From NCBI RefSeq assembly GCF_002003465.1, contig NZ_BDDQ01000032.1, positions 1 through 49,561 on the forward strand: DNA of 49,561 bases, in the 5' to 3' direction. Under the pieces are notes generated by a model that ran no database searches, was not told the origin of the DNA, and saw only the letters and a list, made by a program, of their open reading frames with translations. Each line of letters begins with the position of its first letter. Within the stretch, counting starts at the first letter, position 1. Positions 19,309 through 28,049 of the stretch are shown piece by piece. Made by a program: the position numbers and the translations under genes. This stretch comes from Caenibacillus caldisaponilyticus (GTDB taxonomy: Bacteria > Bacillota > Bacilli > Bacillales > Sporolactobacillaceae).

Positions 19309-20232
19309 TCATTCCGGCAGCGCGCGCACGAAATTGTCGAACAACAAGCCCTTGACAAACGCTTCGCTGTAATGTTTTTGCAAAGCGTCGATGAGCACGG
19401 GATAGCGGCTGTAATCCGTCAATTCCTTCGGCGTCGTTTCGATGCCGTCGAAATCGGAACCGAGGCCGATTTTGCCTTCTCCGCCAAGGCTCGCGATGTG
19501 ATCAATATGTTTTAAAATATCGGCGATGGACGCTTCTCCCGATTCGTTTAAAAAGCTCGGAACAAACGTGATGCCGATCACTCCGCCGCGTTCGAAAAGC
19601 GCCCGGATTTGCTCATCCGTCAAATTGCGCGGGTGATCGCACAGCGCACGGGCGTTCGAGTGGGATGCGATGGGATATTGCGCCGTTTCCATCACGTCCC
19701 AAAACCCTTTTTCCGCGATGTGGGAAACGTCCGTCCACACCTTATGTTTATTGTTTTCTTCAACGACTTTTCGTCCGAAATCCGAGAGGCCGGCCCCGCG
19801 CGATTCCTGCGCGCCGTCGGCGGCGGCGTTGGCGTTGTTCCACGTCAAGCCGACCGAGCGGACGCCGAGGCGGAAGAGCGTGCGCAATTTGACGAGATCT
19901 GTATCAATCGCGTCACACCCTTCCAAAGTCAACATGATCCCGATCTCATCGTCTTTTAAACGCTCGATGTCCGCCTTCGATTTCACGAGCCGGATGTCGG
20001 GATGCTTGTCCAATATCTCACGATGCAGCACATCGATCATATCGAGAGCGGTTTTGAACTTGATTTCTTGGGGCAATTCTGCAGGGATGAAAAGGGCAAA
20101 ACATTGCACTTTCGCCCCTGCGGCTTTTAAATGGTCATACGTGATGTGCAGCCCGTTGTTTTCGGCGAACGACAACCCCTTCTCAAAGTGCAGCCTGTAC
20201 AAAACGTCGCAATGCGCATCAAAGATCGCCAC
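19309..20232 (-). CDS. Membrane dipeptidase family protein (peptidase M19)
   Basis: A zinc-dependent dipeptidase of the renal dipeptidase family, cutting dipeptides that may include D-residues. The 307-residue protein shows zinc ligands in DAHCD (near residue 6), the bridging Glu in LTLEGCDAI, and His in DVSH and ASHSNAR; GLGSDFDG near the C terminus is also typical. Despite the family name there is no signal peptide or membrane segment, so it should be cytosolic. The GTG at 20232 is preceded by AAGGTG 8 nt upstream. It lies between spoVS, which has its own terminator, and kbl. Related proteins occur beside pyrroloquinoline and spore genes elsewhere, so the physiological role is open. Confidence 0.88.
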   Translation of the reverse strand: MAIFDAHCDVLYRLHFEKGLSFAENNGLHITYDHLKAAGAKVQCFALFIPAELPQEIKFKTALDMIDVLHREILDKHPDIRLVKSKADIERLKDDEIGIMLTLEGCDAIDTDLVKLRTLFRLGVRSVGLTWNNANAAADGAQESRGAGLSDFGRKVVEENNKHKVWTDVSHIAEKGFWDVMETAQYPIASHSNARALCDHPRNLTDEQIRALFERGGVIGITFVPSFLNESGEASIADILKHIDHIASLGGEGKIGLGSDFDGIETTPKELTDYSRYPVLIDALQKHYSEAFVKGLLFDNFVRALPE

Positions 20233-20318
20233 GAATCGAACACCTTCTTTTTCCAGTCTCTTATCGTTTTTCTGCGTCGGTCACTGCGCGACTCATCTTT
20301 ATCGGAATGGGCGCATTC

Positions 20319-20353
20319 AAAAAAAACCTGCTTGCTCCGCCCGAACAAACAGG
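20319..20353 (-). terminator. Terminator of spoVS
   Basis: An 11-bp stem (20327-20337 with 20343-20353, two G-T pairs) with a 5-base loop follows the spoVS stop and is followed by eight T residues on the minus strand. Confidence 0.88.
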
Positions 20354-20365
20354 AGTGTGCTTTTG

Positions 20366-20626
20366 TCAGCGAGGTTCCACGATTAATTTTATGGCCGTTC
20401 TTTCTTCCCCCTCAATGATGATATCGGTAAACGCGGGAATGCAGATGAGGTCTATGCCGCTCGGTGCCACAAACCCTCTTGCAATCGCTACCGCTTTCAC
20501 CGCTTGATTCAAGGCACCGGCACCGATGGCCTGGATTTCGGCGGAACCGCGCTCGCGCAAAACGCCCGCCAACGCACCGGCAACGGAGTTCGGATTCGAT
20601 TTTGCTGAAACTTTTAATACGTCCAT
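20366..20626 (-). CDS. spoVS: Stage V sporulation protein S
   Basis: A small (86-residue) Alba-like protein; in B. subtilis it is made early in sporulation under sigma-H and is needed for coat assembly and septum progression. The sequence is nearly invariant in the family (DVLKVSAKSNPNSVAGALAG, GAGALNQAVKAVAIARGF, IPAFTDIIIEGEERTAIKLI). The ATG at 20626 has AAAGGAGG 7 nt upstream. A consensus sigma-H promoter at 20668-20695 lies between it and ymdB, and a terminator follows, so spoVS is a single-gene unit. Confidence 0.97.
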   Translation of the reverse strand: MDVLKVSAKSNPNSVAGALAGVLRERGSAEIQAIGAGALNQAVKAVAIARGFVAPSGIDLICIPAFTDIIIEGEERTAIKLIVEPR

Positions 20627-20667
20627 TCCTGTACCTCCTTTAAGAATGGTTATCCCATAATAACTAT

Positions 20668-20695
20668 ATTCCCTACAGGAATGGGGTATTCCTTC
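20668..20695 (-). promoter_or_regulatory. Sigma-H promoter of spoVS
   Basis: On the minus strand, GAAGGAATA (20687-20695) and AGGGAAT (20668-20674) are 12 bases apart. Both boxes fit the sigma-H consensus (RNAGGAWWW, RNNGAAT) without mismatch, in agreement with sigma-H control of spoVS in B. subtilis. Confidence 0.75.
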
Positions 20696-20724
20696 AAAAA
20701 AGCGGCGTTTTTCATACTTTTCCT

Positions 20725-21537
20725 TTAAGAAAAGTCCGCGCGATCGTTATCGAAGGGATGATCTTCATTGATCAGGCAGCGGAAGATTTTGGTCGCCCGC
20801 CCCGTCGCCTCATCGACATCGATGATCACTGAAGAAAGTTGGGGGCGGCCGGTTTCGCTTTCAAACCGGACGGGAAGCCCCGTTAAAAATTTGCGGATCA
20901 CCGCATCGCGCTGAACGCCGATAATGCCGTCATACGGACCGGTCATGCCGGCATCGGTCAAATACGCCGTCCCTCCGGGCAAAATCCGTTCATCCGCCGT
21001 CTGCACATGGGTATGGGTGCCGATGACAGCCGAGACGCGGCCGTCGACATACCACCCCATCGCCATTTTTTCGCTCGTCGTTTCCGCATGAAAATCGATA
21101 AAAATAACAGGCGTGCGCGCGCGCGCCGTTGCGATCAATTCGTCGGCTTTGCGGAACGGGCAATCGATCGTCGGCAAAAAGGTCCGCCCTTGCAAATTGA
21201 TGATCGCAATTTCCACGCCATTGCGATTCAAATAGGTTAAACCGCGCCCCGGTGTGCCCGGCGGATAATTCGCCGGCCGGACGAGATGCGGCGCGCGATC
21301 TATGAACTCAAAAATCTCTTTATTGTCCCATGCGTGATTGCCGAGCGTGATGGCATCGGCGCCGGCCTCCATCATCATTTTGTAAATTTTTTCAGTGATG
21401 CCTTTGCCGTGAGCGCTGTTTTCCCCGTTCACGATTGTCACGGTCGGTTTAAACCGCGCCTTGAGTTTCGGCAAATAGTCGCCAAGCATCGTGCGACCGA
21501 TTTTTCCATACACGTCTCCCACAAACAAGATTCTCAT
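20725..21537 (-). CDS. ymdB: YmdB metallophosphoesterase (cyclic nucleotide phosphodiesterase)
   Basis: A di-metal phosphoesterase that hydrolyses cyclic nucleotides and, in B. subtilis, switches cells between motility and biofilm formation. The 270-residue protein has all the metal ligands of the family: Asp8 (FVGDVYG), Glu39 and Asn40 (NGENSAHG), Asn67 and His68 (LGNHAWDN), the His of DFHAETTSEK and the two His of GTHTHVQT. The ATG at 21537 is chosen because GAGGAG lies 9 nt upstream and the product starts MRILFVGDVYG like the family; 17 extra upstream residues look non-coding. It lies downstream of rny as in B. subtilis, but separated by a terminator and its own candidate promoter. Confidence 0.95.
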   Translation of the reverse strand: MRILFVGDVYGKIGRTMLGDYLPKLKARFKPTVTIVNGENSAHGKGITEKIYKMMMEAGADAITLGNHAWDNKEIFEFIDRAPHLVRPANYPPGTPGRGLTYLNRNGVEIAIINLQGRTFLPTIDCPFRKADELIATARARTPVIFIDFHAETTSEKMAMGWYVDGRVSAVIGTHTHVQTADERILPGGTAYLTDAGMTGPYDGIIGVQRDAVIRKFLTGLPVRFESETGRPQLSSVIIDVDEATGRATKIFRCLINEDHPFDNDRADFS

Positions 21538-21938
21538 CGTTGTCTTCTCCTCATCATTGGCGGTCCGCTCCCGCTGGCATCCGCCCACGGGAATCTGGAC
21601 TTTAAATATAGTATAACCGATGCGGGTCCGGGTTGGTAATTGAAAGGAAATATTTTACATACACACTGAGAAGGAACCGTTCAATGAACACCGGCGCCAC
21701 AAAACGGGCGGCGAAGACCCGCATTTCGAGCTCTTGTTTTTTAATTTATTTGACTCGGATGAACCCGATGCGCATGCGTGCGAAAAACCTAGCGCCGGCA
21801 CTCCCTGCGCGTGCAGACTCCGCCGCGAAGCTGCCGCTCATGAAACGTCCCGGCGGCTTCAAACGGCGGAAGCGCGGTCCGTTCGGCCGTCATGCCGTTT
21901 GCGGGAAAATAAAAGAAACGGCCCAAAGGCCGTTTCTT
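21538..21938. other. Spacer between rny and ymdB
   Basis: About 400 nt with no credible gene on either strand. It holds the rny terminator (21905-21940) and the candidate ymdB promoter (21610-21639); between about 21640 and 21900 I see nothing recognisable. Confidence 0.6.
21610..21639 (-). promoter_or_regulatory. Candidate sigma-A promoter of ymdB
   Basis: TTACCA (21634-21639) and TATACT (21610-21615), 18 bases apart on the minus strand, 72 nt upstream of the ymdB ATG. Each box has one or two mismatches. Confidence 0.45.
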
Positions 21939-21940
21939 TT
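21905..21940 (-). terminator. Terminator of rny
   Basis: A perfect 13-bp stem (21911-21923 with 21928-21940), loop of 4, overlaps the last codons of rny. The T-rich 3' arm and the following ATTTTC complete it on the minus strand. Confidence 0.8.
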
Positions 21941-23498
21941 ATTTGGCGTATTCGACGGCCCGCGTTTCGCGGATGACCGTTACCTTAATATGTCCCGGAT
22001 AATCGAGCTCGCTTTCAATTTTCTTCGTGATGTCCTTCGCCAATTGATACGATTTGGCGTCGTCTATGACATCCGGTTGAACCATGATGCGCACTTCACG
22101 CCCGGCTTGGATGGCATAGGATTTTTCAACGCCTTCAAACGACTCGGAGATTTCTTCGAGTTTTTCCAGGCGGCGAATATACGTCTCAAGCGTCTCTCTT
22201 CTCGCTCCGGGACGGGCGGCCGATAAAGCGTCCGCAGCGGCTACAAGCACCGAGATCACCGAAGTCGCCTCGGTATCCCCGTGGTGAGAGGCGATGCTGT
22301 TGATGACCACGGGATGTTCGTGGTACTTCGTCGCCAATTCCACGCCGATTTCCACGTGGCTTCCCTCGACCTCGTGGTCGATCGCTTTGCCGATGTCGTG
22401 GAGCAGGCCGGCGCGGCGCGCCAACATGACGTCTTCGCCGAGTTCCGCGGCCATCAGCCCCGCGAGAAAAGCGACTTCTTTGGAGTGCTTGAGCACGTTT
22501 TGGCCATAGCTCGTACGGAATCTTAACCGCCCGAGGATTTTGATCAAATCCGGATGTAAGCCGTGAATGCCGACTTCAAACGTCGTTTGTTCGCCGTAGT
22601 CCCGAATCATTTCATCGACTTCACGGCGCGCTTTTTCCACCATTTCTTCGATGCGCGCCGGGTGGATTCGGCCGTCTTGAACGAGCTTTTCGAGCGCGAT
22701 CCTGGCAATTTCGCGGCGGATCGGATCGAATCCGGAGAGGATAACGGCTTCAGGGGTGTCGTCGATGATGAGGTCGATGCCCGTCAGCGTTTCGAGCGTG
22801 CGAATGTTGCGGCCTTCCCGGCCGATGATGCGCCCTTTCATTTCGTCGTTCGGCAAATTGACGACGGACACCGTCGTTTCGGCGACATGATCGGCCGCGC
22901 AGCGCTGGATGGCGAGCGAAAGAATGTTTTTCGCCTTCTTGTCGGCTTCCTCTTTCGCGCGGGTTTCAATTTCCTTCGCCAGCTGCGCCGCTTCGTGAAC
23001 CGTTTCCTGCCGGACTTGATTGAGGATCCATTCCCTCGCTTCCTCTCTCGTCAAGCCGGAAATCCGTTCAAGCTCCGCTTGGTGCTGGCGGAGCAATTCC
23101 TCCACTTTGCTCTCCATCTCTTTAAGTTGTCGTTGTTGTTTTTCCAGAGAATCCTCCCTTTTCTCAAGTGACTCTTCTTTCTTATCTAGCATCTCACTTT
23201 TTCGATCAAGGAGATCTTCTTTTTGAAGCAGTCGATTTTCTTGCCTTTGAAGTTCGTTACGCCTTTCGCGAATCTCGCTTTCGGCTTCGGTTCTCATACC
23301 GTGAATTTCGTCTTTCGCTTCGAGAAGGGCCTCTTTTTTTACGGCTTCGGCTTCCCTTCTCGCTTCCTCCACGATTTGCCGCGCTTGTTGTTCAGCGGTT
23401 GCGATCCTGGCCTCAGCGATGGATTTGCGCACAAAATAACCGACAAATAAACCAACGACTACAGAGATGAGCGCAATGGAGATGACGGTGAGGTTCAT
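21939..23498 (-). CDS. rny: Ribonuclease Y
   Basis: Membrane-anchored endoribonuclease that starts the decay of many mRNAs in Gram-positives. Order in the 519-residue protein: one N-terminal membrane helix (about residues 3-22), a long Glu/Lys/Arg-rich coiled coil (about 25-180), a KH RNA-binding domain with [12 protein letters not shown], and a metal-dependent HD domain with [10 protein letters not shown] and [12 protein letters not shown]. The start is the ATG at 23498; a GTG three codons upstream is part of the SD AAGGAGGTG and is rejected. It has its own promoter and terminator, with an untranslated leader of about 120 nt. RicA, a partner of RNase Y, is encoded nearby. Confidence 0.97.
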   Translation of the reverse strand: MNLTVISIALISVVVGLFVGYFVRKSIAEARIATAEQQARQIVEEARREAEAVKKEALLEAKDEIHGMRTEAESEIRERRNELQRQENRLLQKEDLLDRKSEMLDKKEESLEKREDSLEKQQRQLKEMESKVEELLRQHQAELERISGLTREEAREWILNQVRQETVHEAAQLAKEIETRAKEEADKKAKNILSLAIQRCAADHVAETTVSVVNLPNDEMKGRIIGREGRNIRTLETLTGIDLIIDDTPEAVILSGFDPIRREIARIALEKLVQDGRIHPARIEEMVEKARREVDEMIRDYGEQTTFEVGIHGLHPDLIKILGRLRFRTSYGQNVLKHSKEVAFLAGLMAAELGEDVMLARRAGLLHDIGKAIDHEVEGSHVEIGVELATKYHEHPVVINSIASHHGDTEATSVISVLVAAADALSAARPGARRETLETYIRRLEKLEEISESFEGVEKSYAIQAGREVRIMVQPDVIDDAKSYQLAKDITKKIESELDYPGHIKVTVIRETRAVEYAK

Positions 23499-23625
23499 GC
23501 GTTTCACCTCCTTGCTCTCAACAAGTCGTTACGTTCCGACGTGCTGAAGCCGCTTCAGGCTATTGAATGCAATAACACCCTCTTAAAAGGACTTGCAAGG
23601 CAAATAAAAATAAAGAGACACTTCC

Positions 23626-23654
23626 ATTGTATAGTTGGAAAAAATAGTTGTCAA
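23626..23654 (-). promoter_or_regulatory. Sigma-A promoter of rny
   Basis: TTGACA (23649-23654) and TACAAT (23626-23631), 17 bases apart on the minus strand. The transcript would carry a leader of about 120 nt that includes a CTGAAG/CTTCAG hairpin. Confidence 0.8.
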
Positions 23655-23733
23655 CATGGACGACTTAATTATCAAAAGAAATGCGAATTTTTTACTATTT
23701 CAGCACGCCCGCCCTTCGCTTTTCGGCCGGACG

Positions 23734-23761
23734 AAAAAAAGCGCCCGGGGTTCCCGGACGC
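23734..23761 (-). terminator. Terminator of recA
   Basis: A 9-bp GC-rich stem with a G-T pair (23741-23749 with about 23753-23761) follows the recA stop and is followed by seven T residues on the minus strand. Confidence 0.85.
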
Positions 23762-23769
23762 CGTTCCGA

Positions 23770-24822
23770 TTATAACAGTTCCTCTTGTTTGAGGAGATCC
23801 GCGTCGGCCGCCTCGTCGTCAGCCGCCGCTTCTTCATGATCCAAGCCGTAATGGGCGCGAATCGCCTTTTCGATGGCATTGCGGACCGCCTCATTTTCCT
23901 GTAAAAACTGTTTGGCGTTTTCCCGTCCTTGTCCGAGCCTTTCGTCGTTAAAGGAATACCAGGCGCCGCTTTTTTGGATGATGTCGAGCTCCGAACCGAT
24001 GTCGAGGATTTCGCCTTCTTTGGAAATGCCCGTGCCGTACATGATGTCCACTTCGGCTTGTTTAAACGGCGGCGCCACTTTGTTTTTGACGACTTTGATG
24101 CGCGTGCGGTTGCCGACCATGTCGTTGCCTTGCTTCAGCGTTTCCGCGCGGCGGACTTCCAGCCGAATCGTCGAATAGAACTTCAGGGCGCGGCCGCCCG
24201 GGGTGGTCTCGGGATTGCCGAACATGACGCCGACTTTTTCACGGATTTGGTTGATGAAGATCGCAATGGTCTTCGATTTATTGATCGCGCCGGACAGTTT
24301 GCGAAGCGCTTGCGACATCAGGCGCGCCTGCAGGCCCACATGCGAATCGCCCATCTCGCCCTCGATCTCCGCCTTCGGCACGAGCGCCGCGACCGAGTCG
24401 ATGACGATGACATCGATCGCCCCGCTGCGGACAAGGGCTTCGGCAATCTCGAGCGCCTGTTCGCCGGTATCCGGCTGGGACAACAGCAATTCGTCAATGT
24501 TGACGCCGAGCTTTTCGGCATAAACGGGGTCCAGGGCGTGTTCGGCATCGATGAACGCCGCCTGTCCGCCCGCTTTTTGCGCTTCCGCGATGGCGTGCAA
24601 GGCGACGGTCGTTTTCCCCGACGACTCGGGGCCGTAAACTTCAATGATCCGCCCGCGCGGATAACCGCCGACGCCCATCGCGATGTCAAGCGCGAGCGAG
24701 CCGCTCGGCAGGACGGAGATTTTCCTTTCCGCCTGCTCGCCGAGGCGCATGATGGAGCCCTTTCCGAACTGTTTTTCTATTTGTCGTAACGCCATGTCCA
24801 AGGCTGCTTTTCGATCGCTCAT
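23770..24822 (-). CDS. recA: DNA recombinase RecA
   Basis: Forms filaments on single-stranded DNA, catalyses strand exchange, and triggers LexA self-cleavage in the SOS response. The 350-residue protein has Walker A GPESSGKT (residues 64-71), the Glu in IDAEHALD, Walker [11 protein letters not shown], loop L1 [14 protein letters not shown] and loop L2 [15 protein letters not shown], with an acidic C-terminal tail ([13 protein letters not shown]). The ATG at 24822 has AGAGGT upstream and gives the usual MSDRKAALD start; 7 residues further up are not expected. It has its own promoter with a near-consensus LexA box, and a strong terminator. Confidence 0.98.
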   Translation of the reverse strand: MSDRKAALDMALRQIEKQFGKGSIMRLGEQAERKISVLPSGSLALDIAMGVGGYPRGRIIEVYGPESSGKTTVALHAIAEAQKAGGQAAFIDAEHALDPVYAEKLGVNIDELLLSQPDTGEQALEIAEALVRSGAIDVIVIDSVAALVPKAEIEGEMGDSHVGLQARLMSQALRKLSGAINKSKTIAIFINQIREKVGVMFGNPETTPGGRALKFYSTIRLEVRRAETLKQGNDMVGNRTRIKVVKNKVAPPFKQAEVDIMYGTGISKEGEILDIGSELDIIQKSGAWYSFNDERLGQGRENAKQFLQENEAVRNAIEKAIRAHYGLDHEEAAADDEAADADLLKQEELL

Positions 24823-24864
24823 TTCATTACCTCTTTTCTTCAAAGGCTATGCTTTCTTACCTTT

Positions 24865-24893
24865 ATGATAGACGTTTTGCCGCGGTTTCTCAA
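24865..24893 (-). promoter_or_regulatory. Sigma-A promoter of recA
   Basis: TTGAGA (24888-24893) and TATCAT (24865-24870), 17 bases apart on the minus strand, 42 nt upstream of the recA ATG. Confidence 0.75.
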
Positions 24894-24902
24894 CCGTTTT
24901 AT

Positions 24903-24916
24903 CGAACATTTATTCG
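24903..24916. promoter_or_regulatory. LexA (DinR) box of recA
   Basis: CGAACATTTATTCG matches the Bacillus SOS box CGAAC-N4-GTTCG with one mismatch in the right half. It lies 9 nt upstream of the recA -35 box and overlaps the cinA stop codon. Confidence 0.7.
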
Positions 24917-26167
24917 TTTTTTTTACCCAGCGGAGAAAGCCCGAGCAACCGCCTTCTGATCAAATCGAATCCCGTCAAAACCGAACGGCGGCGGATCGCC
25001 TCCCGATTGCCGACAAAGCGGTGAAGAGTGGCTTCGCAGCCCGCGGCGTCCGCCAAACCGATGTAAACCGTGCCGACTTCCTTGCCTTCGCTTCGCGTCG
25101 GTCCGGCGACGCCCGTAAAGCTGACGGCGAGGTCGGCCCCCGTCAACCGCCGAATGTTGGCCGCCATTTCTTCGGCGCAAACGGCGCTCACCGCCCCATA
25201 CCGGCTTAAAACGTCGGCCGGAACGCCGAGCAAGCTTTGCTTGACCGCATTCGTGTAGGAAACAACGCCCCCGGCAAAGACGGCCGACGCCCCCCGGGAG
25301 ATCGGTCAACCGTTCCGCGAAGAGGCCGCCCGTCAAGCTTTCGGCGCTCGCGATGGTGAGCCCGCGTTCCCGCAAAAGCCGGAAGACGGTTTCCGCCAGC
25401 GACGTTTCGCCATATCCGTACAAATAATCGCCGACCCGGGCGCGGATTTCGGCTTCCGCCTCATCCAAAAGGCGCTGCGAGACGTGGGCGTCGGCGTGCT
25501 TCACGGTCAAGCGCAAGGTCACCTCGCCTTCTTTCGCCAGCGGCGCGATCGTCAGCCTCGATTGCCGGTCGATCAGATCGGCGAGCCGCGTTTCCAAAGC
25601 CGATTCGCCGATCCCGAAAAACCGGAGCACGCGCGAGACGATCGGTTCATGCACCTTGGAGGAAAGATACGGCTTGACGGCGTTCGTAAACATCGCTTTC
25701 ATTTCGGAAGGAACTCCGGGCATTAAAATATAGATGACGCCGTCCGTTTCCAGGATCATGCCGGGCGCCATGCCTTTTTCATTCGGCAAGACGCGCGCGC
25801 CTTCCATGACGAGCGCTTGCTTTTTGTTGTTTTCCGTCATCGGCCGGTTCGTCTTTTTAAAATGCTCTTCAATGGACGAAAGCGCCGCGCGGTCGATCAC
25901 GAGTCGTCTCCCGAGCATCTCGCTGATGACTTCTTTGGTCAAATCGTCCTTGGTTGGACCGAGGCCGCCCGTAAAAATGAGAACATCCGACCGCGACCGG
26001 GCGATTTCAACGGCTGCCCGCAACCGTTCGGGATTGTCGCCGACCGCCGTGTGATAAAATACGTCGACGCCGATTTCGGCCAACTGTTCCGAAATAAACT
26101 GTGCGTTCGTATTGGCGATCTGGCCGAGCAACAGCTCGGTGCCGACCGCCACGATTTCCGCTTTCAT
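24910..26167 (-). pseudogene. cinA: Competence/damage-inducible protein CinA, frameshifted in this sequence
   Basis: CinA combines an N-terminal MoaB-like (COG1058) domain ([27 protein letters not shown]) with a C-terminal NMN-deamidase domain ([14 protein letters not shown]). The frame from the ATG at 26167 reads correctly to LTDLPG and then turns into Arg-rich nonsense ending at 24923. The expected continuation ([12 protein letters not shown], then [27 protein letters not shown]) is in the next frame and ends at 24910. The switch point is a run of six G on the minus strand (C at 25290-25295); five would restore the frame. The total, 1258 bases, is one more than 419 codons, and B. subtilis CinA has 416 residues. 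A sequencing error or a recent mutation are both possible. It lies between pgsA and recA, as usual. Confidence 0.88.
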
Positions 26168-26236
26168 CGTGCGCGATCCCTCGTTTCCCCAACTGCCCTC
26201 ATTACATTATTATCCGTTCGCTTGCAAATTCCTGCT

Positions 26237-26815
26237 TTATTTTGATTTCAAAAGAATGGCGCGGTTTTTCCAGAAATAATCCACGCCGGAGACCACCGTC
26301 AAAATGACGGCAATCCATAGAAAGATATCCGCGAGCGGGAAGCCGTCCGGTCCGAACGGCGGATTGTTGAACAGCCACAGAATGATGGCGACCATTTGAA
26401 AAGCGGTCTTCCATTTGGCGATCCGGCTGGCGGCGATGACTTCTCCGTCCTCCACGGCAATGAGGCGGAGACCGGTGATCGCAAATTCCCGAGCAATGAT
26501 GAGAATGACCATCCACGCCGCGATTTGGTCAAAGGCGACGAGCGAAATGAACGCGCTCGTCACGAGCAGCTTGTCCGCAAGCGGATCGAGAAACTTGCCG
26601 AAATTCGTCACCAATTGGTACTTGCGGGCGTAATAACCGTCCAGCCAGTCCGTGCACGACGCAATAATAAAAAGGAAAGCAGCGATCAGCCGTTCGACGG
26701 ACAGGCTCGCTGCACCGAGCGTCACGGTGCCGAGCGACATCGGCACGAAGAGAAAAACGACAAAAATCGGAATGAGAACGATCCTTGAAAGCGTGAGCTT
26801 ATTTGCGATATTCAA
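26237..26815 (-). CDS. pgsA: CDP-diacylglycerol-glycerol-3-phosphate 3-phosphatidyltransferase
   Basis: Makes phosphatidylglycerol phosphate, the committed step to phosphatidylglycerol and cardiolipin, in the membrane. The 192-residue protein has the CDP-alcohol phosphotransferase motif with Asp56, Asp59-Gly60, Ala63-Arg64, Gly73, Asp77 and Asp81 (DWLDGYYARKYQL...GKFLDPLADK) and several hydrophobic helices. The start is a TTG at 26815 (product starts with NIANKLTLSRI), 8 nt after AGGAGG; an ATG 11 codons upstream has no SD and gives a foreign N terminus. It leads a probable pgsA-cinA unit from its own promoter. Confidence 0.95.
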   Translation of the reverse strand: MNIANKLTLSRIVLIPIFVVFLFVPMSLGTVTLGAASLSVERLIAAFLFIIASCTDWLDGYYARKYQLVTNFGKFLDPLADKLLVTSAFISLVAFDQIAAWMVILIIAREFAITGLRLIAVEDGEVIAASRIAKWKTAFQMVAIILWLFNNPPFGPDGFPLADIFLWIAVILTVVSGVDYFWKNRAILLKSK

Positions 26816-27135
26816 CCTACATACCTCCTGATCGATTCCGCGCGGCACTGTCCGGTTCGGCTGCCGGATGCACGCCGCGCCTTTTCCGAACGCTTCCGCG
26901 GCGATGAAAAAACGTCAAATAGGATTGGACAGGCTTGCCGATCGCGAAACCGGAGTATCTTCGTTTATTATAAGGCGTGAAAAGGCGGGCTGTCATCCCT
27001 AATATCGGAGGGATTCGCCCGCTCCCGATCGAACGGCTAAGGGGGCCGCGCCGCATCCGCCGCTACGGCCGCGGCGTTCATGACAACAAATAAAAAAGCC
27101 GTGACGCACGGCTTGTCCGTAAACGGAGGAGGGCA
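26816..27135. other. Spacer between rodZ and pgsA
   Basis: About 320 nt without a credible gene. It holds the pgsA promoter (26967-26996) and most of the rodZ terminator (27092-27147). Confidence 0.6.
26967..26996 (-). promoter_or_regulatory. Sigma-A promoter of pgsA-cinA
   Basis: ATGACA (26991-26996) and TATAAT (26967-26972), 18 bases apart on the minus strand. The leader before the TTG start would be about 145 nt. Confidence 0.65.
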
Positions 27136-27147
27136 TCACGGCTTTTT
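27092..27147 (-). terminator. Terminator of rodZ
   Basis: The arms at 27136-27147 and 27094-27105 pair over 12 bases (AAAAAGCCGTGA with TCACGGCTTTTT). The loop contains a small extra hairpin (CCGTTTACGG), and T residues follow on the minus strand. The stop codon of rodZ lies in the upstream arm. Confidence 0.8.
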
Positions 27148-28032
27148 AAACGTGAAATATAAGGTTTGCACCGTTCCGTTATCAGGAAATTCAAAGGGTT
27201 GTCCATTAATTTTAATGATCGTGTTCGGAACGTTGCCCACTTTTACGTAGACGGTACCGACATCGGTCAAGTCTTTATGGAAGGACTGGTCAGGCTGACC
27301 TTGGACGCCTTTTGACACCATGGCGTAATAGAGGCGCTCACCGTTCGCATCGTTTTTTGCCGCCGTAATCCAAGCGTTTCCGCCGTCCTTCGCTTCGATG
27401 TCCAAGACGAAATGATCCGTGTTCGTGATCGTATAACGGGACGTGTTCCCCGATGATTGTTCAAGGGTGATTTTCGGTTTGTCTTGTTCGCTTTGATCTT
27501 GTTGGTCGTTTTGTTTTTTCGTTTCGCTGCCGGTCGTAGACGTCTTCGCGCCTTTATGTTTTCTGTCGCCGATGTCGCCACTGTCTTTGATGACAACGCC
27601 GCTGTTCGGCTGATCGGTTCGCTCGGCGTTGCCCGTGGCCATCAGCTTTTGCACGCCGATCCATACCCCGATGAGCACGGCGAGCACCACGGCGATAATG
27701 ATAATCTTGGGCAATGTGGCGAGCAATTTGGAATCGGTTGACTTGACCGCGCGCGTTTGCATCCGGCTCGGCGTCGGTTCCGCATCGATCTCCGAACGCG
27801 GAGGAAGTTCCGAAGCGTATTGATTAAACAGTTCCTTCGGATCGAGACCGACGGCTTCGGCATAGCTCTTTATGAACGCCCTTGTGTAAAAATGGCCGGG
27901 CAGCCGATCGAAATCCCCGTTTTCTATGGCGATGAGATAGCGTTTCTGTATTTTGGTGATCTCCTGTACGTCGTCGAGGCTTAGTCCTTTTTCCTCGCGC
28001 GCGGCTTTTAATGCTTCGCCTAGCTCACTCAA
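27136..28032 (-). CDS. rodZ: RodZ-like cell-shape protein (YmfM): HTH domain, membrane segment, DUF4115
   Basis: A membrane protein that links MreB filaments to the cell-wall elongation machinery in other bacteria. Order: an N-terminal cytoplasmic Xre-like helix-turn-helix (ELGEALKAAREEKGLSLDDV, about residues 1-70), a short linker, one membrane helix (IIIIAVVLAVLIGVWIGV, about 107-124), a Ser/Thr/Gln/Lys-rich linker, and an extracellular DUF4115 domain. I choose the TTG at 28032, 8 nt after GCAGG; the in-frame GTG at 28041 overlaps that SD and is less likely. The product is then 298 residues. It follows ymfK by 17 nt and ends at a strong terminator. Confidence 0.85.
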   Translation of the reverse strand: MSELGEALKAAREEKGLSLDDVQEITKIQKRYLIAIENGDFDRLPGHFYTRAFIKSYAEAVGLDPKELFNQYASELPPRSEIDAEPTPSRMQTRAVKSTDSKLLATLPKIIIIAVVLAVLIGVWIGVQKLMATGNAERTDQPNSGVVIKDSGDIGDRKHKGAKTSTTGSETKKQNDQQDQSEQDKPKITLEQSSGNTSRYTITNTDHFVLDIEAKDGGNAWITAAKNDANGERLYYAMVSKGVQGQPDQSFHKDLTDVGTVYVKVGNVPNTIIKINGQPFEFPDNGTVQTLYFTFKKP

Positions 28033-28049
28033 TGTCAACACCTGCCCAT

